In this document: in pieces, positions 22,757 through 34,700 of the stretch
How the letters are laid out: every line of letters begins with the position of its first letter
Position numbering within the stretch: the first letter of the stretch is position 1
Assembly (NCBI GenBank): GCA_039619475.1
Contig: CM077116.1
Location: 169,649,363-169,713,362, forward strand
DNA: 64,000 nt
Origin: Icerya purchasi
Taxonomy: Eukaryota > Arthropoda > Insecta > Hemiptera > Monophlebidae
Direction of reading: 5' to 3'
Program-made: the position numbers and the translations under genes
The notes under the pieces: model-generated
Seen by the model: only the letters and a program-made list of their open reading frames with translations
Told to the model about the DNA's origin: nothing
Databases searched by the model: none

Positions 22757-25700
22757 CTGCGATTATATACACAGAAAAAGATGAAATGAAAATAAAGTAA
22801 AATATAACAGAACATGTCGAAAAACAACCATTTCCGATTAATATTTTATTAAGGCTGTACAAATCGAAATAGATTCGAATAAAAAAATGCTTCTATTCAT
22901 TTTAATGGAATTTCAGATTGTAAGTTTACGTTCATCAAAATAAACCAAAAGTATGCTTATATTTTAGACAACCACCGAATAGTAGGATAACTGAGGGGCT
23001 GTGTACATTTTTATTTATATCGAATAGGCCCGCAAGGTTACGTATCCGCGGATCCGTATCCTATAGCGGAGTTCATGATGTAACTCCGACTATAGTTTCG
23101 GCCGCAATTCCGCTCCCGGGGTGATAAGATCCAGGTTCACACGCGGTTCTGCTAGCGAAGGGGAAAATATTGATCTTGAACAGAGCATCAAATTCTACGC
23201 AGTTTTTCCTATCTTTTCCAAATATTTTTTTTAATGGCATATCTGGCATAAAAAAAACGTTTTTTTTTTTACAATTTAGTGTATATTTTTTTTTTGCATC
23301 AATTAAATTGTTTGTGCAATAGTACTCATTATATTTAATATTTATTAGATATTTGTATTATAATATTATAGGTAGTCGATTTGGTTAAATCGATTTTAAA
23401 ACGATAACGAAAGATTAAGTTTTCTGATTTGAAAATATATAAATGATAGCCTAATGCAGTTTATTTTTCGTTCATTTTGTTTGAATAGAAGATTAAACTG
23501 ATTTAAGTTCGTTCATAAAACATTTCAAAACAAATAAATAAATAAATAAATAAAAGAAAGAAAAAAAAAACGAAGTAATAGCGATAAAAAAAAATATTTC
23601 GAGTAATTGATTTAACGAAAATAACGATCTTTCATTGATTTAACATAGCAAAAACCGGAGTTTGTTTTATGTAATGAAGACGGGGAGTTTTCTTATTGAA
23701 TAATGCGGCAAAAGTTAGTATATAATGTTATTTTAAGTTTAGTTCTTTTTTACGAAAGGATAGTTAAAGTTGAATGACGAAAGCAAGATTCTATTTATTT
23801 AAAAAAAAAAAAAAAAAAAAGTCATTAGAATATTTTCGAATTTCTTTTTATGAAAGATTTTTTCGAAAAATTTACCAAAAAAGAAAAAAAATTGATGAAA
23901 ATTTCTTCATTGGCATAAAAAACATACAAAATAGAACTTTTTTAATTAAAAAAATAAATAAACAAGTAATGAAAATTATTGAATTTTGGAGTAAAATGTT
24001 TTTGTTCCAACGGCACTGTAATAAACTTCCCTACGCCCAATTTTCATCTAGACGTCATTAACTGGGATACTGCACGTACATTATAAGAGGTAATAAAAGA
24101 TAAATTTACAAATATAAATACAAAGTGTAATTTTTATGCTTACTTTACATAGTTCTTCGCACGGTGGACATATTAAAGCACCCTTATGTAACCATCCATT
24201 AGCTTGAATACGGATTACCAACTCTTGACCAGGAAAGTAACACGTGTATGAGTAATTAGCAACCTATGAATGAAAAATGAAATATTTAAACGGAAAATAA
24301 AATTATATATTTTAAATAAGCATTAGTTTTTTTTTCTGTCTTTATCTTTGCTACTGCTCAATTTAAGTAGCGTCATTAAATTTTTTCTCCAGTATATCTC
24401 TCTATGTTCACATAATCATGAAATAACAAATACGTACATGTGTAAATGATTAGACGCGCGCGTGTGCACATACCAACACATATATATAATAAAATAGTTT
24501 TTCGAGATATCACTTTTTTGTTGCTAAGTAACTGTGCTACGAATGGGCAACGAACGCAGATGATGAAACTATTATCATCACCATCGCTACGCATCGCCGC
24601 GAGCGAACCAGACAGTTCCGTAATAATATTTCGGGAATTAATTACTGCTTGATTAAAAGGAATATTGTTATGATAGGATTTCTACACTTTTTTTAAATTT
24701 TTCTATTTATTTTAGCAAAAATGTTGATCAATTTTTAAGTTTTTTATTATTATTATATATCATTTTTTAATTCTATTAACTTGTAAGTTTATTTATTTTT
24801 ATTGTTCGTCCCTTGCCAATTTAATTTTTTGTCTGATTTCGATCGTTTTCATTTGTACAGTTTATTATTTATTATAAAATGTCGGGGTTCCTAGTACATA
24901 TATATATATATATATAAAAAACTCGGCCATTTTGGCCTTGCAAGGGGTTGTGCCCCTTGAGCCTTCTTGCTTTCATTTCTGTCTCTTTCCCTTCTATACT
25001 TCGTATAAAATGATCAAAATTTACAACGTAATTCTTACTGGAATCAACACAAAAAAAATAACATAATCACAAAAATCCTATCCTAACATGTAACTTTCAT
25101 TATATAAAATTAAGACATTTTGAATAACAATCACAAAAATTCTATAAAATATAACAAACGTTACATAAAATTGGGACATTTTTTCTAATAGGGCGTAGCC
25201 TAAGAATTGCGTTGTAATTAATATATATATATATACATGTGTACATTCACAAGCCATTACATATGCACCAACATACACATGTAAAAACATCGAAACAGGG
25301 ACATAACATGAATATTTAATGCAGTAAATATAAACTTCATATATATATATATATATTTATTTATTTATAATCGCACTAAGTTAAACGAAATACAAAAATT
25401 TTAATTGCAGAATATCAATAAATAAATAAATGTATTAATAATTATCAGAAAATGTCTGTGAATAATTACTAAGTGCATCGAATATAGACTAAATACAACA
25501 TATTTTCGAATATATTTATCGTGACTGTATACATACGTAGGAAATTACACATACAGTAACCACATGGGTAGCATGTTTGTTTTTAATCGGTATACAAAAA
25601 ATGATACTGAATTACATTGACATTAATATGTAAAGTAATTTGCTTAGTAAGACGATGATGACGTGCAATTCGCATTCTAAGAGATATCAATTAGCTGCTA

Positions 25701-28700
25701 TTTTCGGTATTCTCCTAATAGCGTGTCGCTGACCATGATCCAGCGCTGAAATATGTCCTACTTTTTCAGACCATATTTGTCGGAAAGATCGCGAACTAGT
25801 CGCGCATGATTAGCTATTAAATCTTCTCTGATAACAATTGATGTTGTTTTCAGCCATCGTTTTCTTTCATATACCACTTGCCTATAGTTATATGAAGTTC
25901 GTTTCACTATAATCGGTATCGGTTTATCATACGCCATACCTCCTCGGCATACGATGAGGGGTCTTTTCATTAAAATATAATTTATTTTTAGGCTATCTAC
26001 AATACAACTTGATCGGTATTATCTTTATTTTGTTCAGATTCGAATAACATTTCTACTTGTATATTGCTCTAAATTGTTTTCAATTAAACCGGTCAGTGTT
26101 ATATTAATGCCACTGCTATAATATTTTTAATTTCTCTTTTAACTTGTTGTCGTTGTTCGAGGCTTTCTTTAATTGTCTTTTCAATTAAATCTAACGGAGA
26201 ATTGATAATCAATTATATACGTTTTTTATCAATAGTTCAGGTAGTTGTCGTTAACACAAGTGAAATATAACACAATCTTTTAAGATAAAAATAAAATTAG
26301 GTACGCACTTAATTCCGTGTAATAAGAATGCACATCGTCAAGAGATATTTAATTTAAATGCTGTGAAATAAGCGTTATGTTTATGCACTACTAATATTAT
26401 TGTATTAGTACTTCGAGAATAGATACTACATCATTACTTCAAATATAAAAATATCCGTAAGTGCTCTAGAAGATACAATAATACGAGAACATTTGCACGG
26501 AGTACAAATTAGCCGTTGTAAAAAAAAAAAAAAACAAACAAAAAAACAGTTACTAAGAAATTGTTTGTTTTTCGTGTATTTAAAGAAAAAAACAAAAGCG
26601 AAAAAATTAAATGGGGAGTAATTTAATTACGAATTATGGATACTAATAATAATAACTTTAGCTAGCTGTTTTGGTAAACTAATTCGCGCCCTTGAACAAT
26701 TTATTAATTTGTAATAATTTCATCTCTGTACAGTTGTGGTAATTTGTAGTGATTTTATTTGAGCCTCTATAGGCGAGTTAAAATTTAACCCTGAAATGTT
26801 CACTGGAAAATAAACTAACAAATTGAAATGATATTGAACAGAATATCAATAATGAAATGCGACATAATGACTGGATGATTTTATTGTAAATACTTAGAGG
26901 AATTCTTCAAAATAAGAGAAATAAAAAATTTTTGATAAATTACGAAGATAATTTTTTTTATAACATACACGGATAAAGTTAGTTAAATTTGCGATAAAAA
27001 TAAAAATACAAAAGTGATAAGTCGAAACTTAGAATTTCAAAAAAATGTAAAAAAAAATGGCAGTATAATATATATATATATATATATTTTTTTTGTAGTA
27101 TTAACTGTATTCATAATATGTAGCAATAGTGAAAATCGTATAAATAAGACATACCAATATATGTAACCTTCCGCTGTAGCACTTGTATTGGTAACAACCG
27201 GAACCCCAATGTTGCCACTGTCTGATCTGTTTACAGGTTTGCTCTTCCCACATCTGATCGGTATGATCAAAACAGCGTGAATTATTTCCGTAATATTCCA
27301 GAGCAAAGTTTTTGTCAGGTACTGCAAATATTTCGTTATCATTGTTTTAGTTTTGTCGTTAAAAAAAAAAGATACATGTATAGCAGTAAATATATACTGT
27401 TACAATATAAATGGCAGCGTGGTAGCCTAGTGGTTAAGCTGCTTGGCTACGAAGTCGGAGGTCACGGGTTCGAGACTTGTCTCGTCCCGGATCCAACTCG
27501 CTCCCAAGCTTACCCAGCCTGAAATAATTGGGTACCAGAGAAATCTGGGAAAGTAAAGGCGGCCGAGAGAAAGGAACTGGCCTCCCTACTCTCATTAGTG
27601 CCGTTGGGCTTAGTACATTGTGAACCTTAACTTCACAATCCCCGACGCCCTGTCAAGGGTATGGAACTCACTTTACTTTACAATATAAATAACGTTATAA
27701 AACTAAAACAGGACCAGTAATTAACTCCAATTAGAACTGTAACTCTTTATAAAGACTGTATACATTTGGGAATTGGCGCGATGTTTAAATACGTTTTGTT
27801 AATCATAAATAAATATATTTCATCGCGAAACAAGGATACTATATGCCATTATTTATTTTTAAGTAACAATGATAAATACTTTTATTATTTTTTTTAACGG
27901 GGTAATTAAGCGTTTTCCTTGCTTTTTAATAAACTCTAAAAATATCAAAATCGTTAGTGTTTCCGCGAACCTAGGAGACATCAGATGGAGTAAAAAAGTA
28001 ATTGATATATCTTATATTAGAATATGAGAAAAAATTGTATACATATAACTACGATTTTGATGAAATTCATGAATTAGAGGTTTTTATGGATTTATATAAA
28101 TGTTTAGATTCGAGCGAAGCTCGGTTAATATGTATATTATTAAATGAGCAATTCTTGCATATACAAATGTAACTGGGCCCTTGGAAATATCTCTAACGGT
28201 TTGGATAAAATTCACGAATTAGTAGGGGTTTTTATGGTTTAGAAATTTCAGGAACTGGATGGCATTCGTGTTAGTGATTAAATTCTCGTATTTAGAGTTT
28301 AATGAAAAGTAAATTTAACAATTCTCTCATTTACCACGTTAAGCAGGAAGCAGAAATTTCGCCATGAAATAATTTTGTTTAACGATACATTTATGTGGCG
28401 CGATTTCGAAATATTATGTAACCTAAAATACACGTTCAAAATTGAAAATAACAGTTACGCGCTATTGTAACTTTCCTATTATTACGTATGATTGTTATAT
28501 ATTTTTAAAATGTTTGCGAATATACCTCGAGTAATCTGAAATTTCAGAATAAATCGCTAGGTCACCAAATACTTTCTTTAATATTCGATGTAAATAAAAT
28601 CGCCGTTCTTTCCCTCGCGTTAATTCGTTTTTAAAATAAAAGTATTTTTACTTGAACATCAATTTTCCCTTTGCCTTTTAAATATTTCTACTGCGGTCCG

Positions 28701-31700
28701 TTGCTTTTTCGGTACCTATTAAAACTACTATGCACCGTTCCAGTCATAAAACTATCTTGCGGCATAAAAAAAAGTGCTTAATAAAAGAAAAAAATTGCTA
28801 CCATTTATGGAAAAAAGTGGTTATTTATTCTTGGATGTTAACAGTTTATGGCCCGTCAGAAAAGTAGAATACTAAAAATTTTGAACGGTACTTAAGAGTA
28901 GAAAATACGCAATAAGGACTTATACAGTATCAATCAATAGTTGTATTTTTATAAAGGAAACGCGATCGGCCCCAGCAATCGTTGAAATTTAATAAATGTT
29001 CATAAATGAAATTAAAGAAATTTATATTATTTGTAAATGCAGATGACCCAAATACTAAACCAAAATATTAAATCAAAACAGATTTAAAAGCAGAAACGCA
29101 AAGAACTGCTAATGCACATATGTAATAATTGGAAACGAATATTAGCCAGTTAATATTCGAATTTGTCTTCCACGGTTTCTATAAAAACGTTTAGCTAAAA
29201 TTAGAGCACACGCAAAAGTTTTTTTTCACCTGTAGAATCGTTCTGAAACAAAATCTTTCTGCATATTAGTGTAACAGCGTATTTATGTAATAATGCATGC
29301 TATTTACCTTAAAGTGTGAAATTTGCTGTTTTATATGTCGAGTATTGTGATTATGTTTCGATTGCTTGATTTATTTTCATTTAATAAATTAAATATCGAA
29401 GTGTTTTTTAAAGATTAATTTAAAAATTTTAGTTTAGTACAAAATATTTTACAGTTAAAAAGGAATAATTTAATAACGTTGAAGAATGTCTTAATTTTAA
29501 TTTTAAACATGTTGATCGTTCTAATAAATTTCAATGGATAAGAAACAAAACGTTAAAAGGGATTTACGAACTTCGATGTGTGATTTAGTTAAATAGATCT
29601 GTGTTTACCAAATATGTAGATAATGCATTTTACCATTATTTTTCTTGCTTTTTTTTTAGGTCAGAAATTTTGCGGATTGAAATTGATTTTTAAGGCCTTA
29701 ACAGGTTTAATTATTAAAATACAATTCATTATCTTTTTCTTTCATGTTCTTGTAATTTAGCAACAGTTAGTATACAGATATTAGTGTTTTTACAGAAAAA
29801 ATTTAAAAACTTATAATGAAAATATTTTTATAAATAATATTTTCCGTAGCTTTTGAATCGGATAAAAGAAAAGAACTTAAAAATTACTTTAAACGAAGGT
29901 ATGTACTCTAATACTTATTGCTTAGATTTTTAAAGAAATAGAATTAACCTTTCCTGTTTAAAGTACCACAACTGCTACTGGTATTAATACAAATAGACCT
30001 AGGAGAAACGAATGTAACTGCAGCTGGAAAGTCTAATGAAATTTTTGGAATTTTTAGTAATTAAAACGACTATAATAAACTAATAATATCTTTTGAACAT
30101 CGCCACGGGGATACCACCCTTTGGGCCCTTAGATGATAATCTTTTATAATTTTTACACTGTGTAATTTTTAAATGGTACATTTTATCGATAAAAAAAAGT
30201 TTCGTGACTTCTCGTATTACTTCTTCGGCATGAACATGACATAGTAATTAATATGTATATTTACATGGATTATTTTCCGGAAATTGGCAGTGAGATCCTC
30301 GAATTACAACATTTTTCGATCTCCAGGTAAATTCTTGAATATACGGACAATAATCAGCTAAACTAACCGAACCGCCATAATATGCTTCTCGGCCAGGTTT
30401 TACGTGTGGTATCGAATCAAAATTCTGTTAAAAGAAGAAAATATTATTACGAGAAACAGTAAAAAAGTAGGCTATTTCGAGGGTGGTCAAAAAGAGATTT
30501 TTCCCTTCCCTCCTCCTTCCGTTCAATTTTCCTACTTGTTTTACACGATATTTTGAAATAAATAAAGTTAGTTTACATGTAAATATTATATACAATCCTT
30601 TATTTCTTAAAATACTCTTTCATATTGTATATTAATTATCATTAATTTATTAATTATTTAAATTTTTTTTGCTTCGGTGAAATTACTCAAAAAATTGGAA
30701 TTTACATTGAGTTTTACTGGCAATAACAGTTTATCGAAAAAAAATATCTCACGTGTTTTACAATACGCTGGTTCAAAAAGTTCAATGATGGTGGACTACT
30801 TTGCATGATTCAACACAATTTATTTCGATGAATATTTAAACCGGATTTGAATTCAAACTAATTAATTATCACGAGAAACTGTAATGTTTAATCAGAATCA
30901 ATAGATTTTAATCTTCTGTTTTTTCATTCGCATTAATGTGTTTATAACTTTTAGTTATTATCGTAAAATTAGAATGAAGATACTGATAAGAGTTTGTAAC
31001 ACTGATTAATTCTATATTTTCGAAATTTCGTTGTATAACCAATAAATTTATAATCATCATTATTGATAACAGATAACTTCATTTTGAATAAAAATAACCG
31101 ACATGAAGAATGACTCGGTAATCATGATTATGTATAATAATTTATAAAATTAAAAACATTAAAACAATAAGGTTTTCAGAGAAAGTCGCCAATAGCGAGT
31201 TTATATTATAGCAATAATTAAATGAAATGCCTAAGGACCAAATGTTAAAACGTATATAATATAAAACATAATCGATTACACTTGTCTGCAACAAAACCCT
31301 CCTTCAAATAAAAATCAAATAACGTTTATTATTATTATTATTATTATTATTACATATCTATATATATAAAAATCCCGTGTCTTTATGTTTGTGCAGGATA
31401 AACTCGGAATTTACTTAACCGATTTTTATAAAATTTTGAAAGTACATGCAATATAACAACAGAACGTGTAAGCAAATATAGAAAACAACAAAATAATATT
31501 TGATACTATATTTAAAAAAGATTTGTATACATTTTGTTTTGTTTTCTTTTGTTCAATCGTTTAGATTATTCGTAAGTTAAAAAAAAAAGAAAAAAAAGAA
31601 CTATAAAAAGGTTATATGTAAAAAGATAAAGAATCGAAAAAATGGACTGCTGCCCCAGTCTAAATTGTCTACCTACCATATGTGTTACTATCATCTAGCT

Positions 31701-34700
31701 GTTCATTCCAACTGTGTAGGCCCTCATTTTACGATTTCATTAAATTTATTTGAAAAATTTTTAAGTTTCACGAGAATTGAACGGCGCAGGATAATGAGAA
31801 ATTGCACTTAATTTTTGGATTTTGCTTTGAACAACCGTAGAAAATTAGAATATTGAAAAAACGTTTCCTCAATCCGCTAATAGCAGACAAGCCAACATTC
31901 AGGTAGGACAACGTCTGCCGGGTCTGCTAGTATATATATATATTCCATCTATGCGCAATAATACGCGAGCGATGGACCATTCAGGCAAATTTTCTAAATC
32001 TAACACCTATAACTATTTACAAAATAAAGAGCAACAATTTTAAAATATAATGAATATGAAGAGTTTAATGTGCTGAATCCAGATTTACTTTCCATTTTTT
32101 GCTATTACGTATATATTTATTTAAAATGTTTTTTTTTTTTTTTTAATAGCTCAAAATTATATATATTTTGTCTGTCGTTCTTGCATGAACGGTGCTTTAT
32201 TCAGTTCACATCGTATTTGTACACACAAAAACGACTCACACAGATAGAAAGAGAGAGAACGATATCAGCTGATGGGATTTTAAATTTTAACACTAATTCA
32301 TACGACTGCGCAATTTTCGCTATGACTACGCAACGGTCAGTACGTTAAAAAATTGTATAGTGATGATTTCCGATTTATACCGGATATTTTGGTAAGTTTT
32401 GAATTATATTGATACATGTAGCAAAAATTTATATATTTTCTCAACTACAGAGCAAAATAAAATCGCATGATTAGAAAATTGTTTTGATTTTATAGTAAAT
32501 TTAATTTCGTTGTAGGTACAAAATGCCAAGGACTTGTAAAAACTCTCCAAACACATTTTGCTACATTTGTGGTGAATTTACCATAAAATCTCAACGAAGT
32601 ACATCGTCTGATTTTGTTAAAAGTGCTTATCTGCGTTACTATGGGTTTCTGGTCGGTGAAAGTGACAAAAATTGGCTCCCGAAAATATTCTGCAATAGTT
32701 GCTCTAGAGCTTTAAAAGGTTAGCTCGGATGAAGTCATAAGATCATGCTATTCTCAAGGCCCATGATTTGGCACGGACCTCAAAACCATGAAAACAATTG
32801 TTATTTTTGCATGACTACGACAAAAGGATTTACGGAAGAAAAAAAAATAAGAATAAAATTCAATATCCGAACATTCCATCTGCACAAAAACCAGTTCCTC
32901 GAAGCAATGATGATTTACCTCCAGTGCGTATGAATAGCAACGAAACGGCGGATGATGGAGACGCTTATCCTACACTTAGTCAATCGAGTATTTCCTCTAC
33001 TTCTTCATCATTATATACATACATAACAAAACCTCGTCTTCTTACGCAATCTGATTTGAATGACTTTGTTGGCGATTTAGGGCTCTCAAAATCTAAGGCT
33101 CAACTTCTCGGATCAAGATTAAAACAATGGAATTTGTTGGATAAAAATACGAAGGTTTCATATTTTCGTAACAGACAAGATTTTATGAGTTATTTCACCA
33201 AAGAGGGTGATTTGGTATTCTGTAATGATGCTAAAGGACTTCTACAAGAAATGGATTTTCCTGAAGGATTGGAGGAATGGCGACTCTTTATTGATTCGTC
33301 CAAAATCAGTTTAAAAGCTGTATTACTTCACAATGGCAATAAACATCCTTCGATTCCTCTCGCACATGCAACAAACATGAAAGAAAATTATGGAAATATG
33401 AAGTTGTTATTGGAAAAAATTCAATATTCACAGTACACGCGGAACATTTGTGCTGATCTAACAGTTGTAGCAATGTTAACTGGATTGCAAGGAGGATATA
33501 CAAAATTTTGTGGTTTTTTATGCTAGTGGAACAGTCGCACAAGAGATAAGCACTACGTAGTGAAAAATTGGCCAAAAAGAGCGAGTTTGATGCCTGGGGT
33601 CAAGAATGTAAGAGAAGAACCTTTAGTTCAAAGTGAAAAATTTTTTTTACCACCACTCCATATAAAGCTGGGTCGTATGAAAAATTTTCTGAAGTCATGA
33701 ACAGAGATGGTGAAGGCTTTCAATACCTCAAAACCAAATTCCCTCGAATCAACAACGCGAAACTGAAAGAAGGAATTTTTGTAGGTCCCAAAATACGAGA
33801 GCTCACGAAGGACTCAAATTTTATAAGTATGTTGAATAAAGTTGAAAAAAGATCGTGAACCGCTTTCGTAGAAGTGTATCATAATTTTCTTGGAAACAAA
33901 AAAAATGAAAACTACCAGGAAATCATCCAAGAACTTCTTTCTGCATATAAAGCTCTGAAATGCAGTATGTTCCTTAAAATTAATTTTTTAGACTCTCACT
34001 TAGATTTTTTCCCCGCAAATCTTGGAGCAGTATCAGATGAACAAGGTGAAAGGTTTCATTAAGATATATTCTACATAGAGAGGCGCTACAACGGGAAATG
34101 GTCAGAAGCAATGCTTGCCGATTTTTGTTGGTCGATTCGTCGTAAAAACCCCATAGAAAATATGAAAAGGAAGAAAACTACAAAGTGAAACACTATTAAC
34201 AACAAGTAATTAGGTTATCTAATGGTTTTTGATGTTTTGTAACAAATTTTATCTAATATTGTATCGGTTATAAAATATGTAATTTAAACTTGAAGAAAAA
34301 AAAAAACTTATTGAAAAATTCCATTAAAAAAAATTTAAACGTGATTTGTCATTTTTTATACTATATTTCTATTCAGAAATATCAAATTTGTGATAATTAT
34401 GCATAAAAATCAGGGGAAATTTTTTATTCTTTTTTGCAGACCAATGTTATTTTAATAACCTAATGTTTAATAATAATTTATTTTATATATATTTTTTTTT
34501 TATCATTTATTGTTTCTTTGACATTCATTTAGTTATGTTACAATATCGATTATGAAATTTTTTAAATTACGTTCTAATAATTTTAACTTTAAATTATATG
34601 TAAGCATGATATTATTAGGCTAGTCTCCAAAACGTATCAGTTATTTTTATTTGAATTAAATTATATTTTTTCCTAAATATTGATGTTTTGAAAATTCGAT

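Larger units (their letters stand above)
24264..27154 (-). other. Metalloprotease intron 9
   Basis: AT-rich. It holds a hairpin-rich patch (24889-25235), a possible LINE ORF1 fragment (25758-25970), TA repeats (25221-25234, 25341-25356, 27067-27085) and A tracts. No host exon recognised. Confidence 0.7.
27322..30264 (-). other. Metalloprotease intron 8
   Basis: Contains a SINE (27413-27677) and an imperfect two-unit repeat (27985-28245). The remainder, 28246-30264, is AT-rich with no gene or element recognised. Confidence 0.7.

Noticed and set aside
27413..27480. tRNA gene
   Set aside because: A and B boxes are present, but no cloverleaf with proper acceptor stem is evident, and the unit continues into a 265-bp SINE with target duplications.
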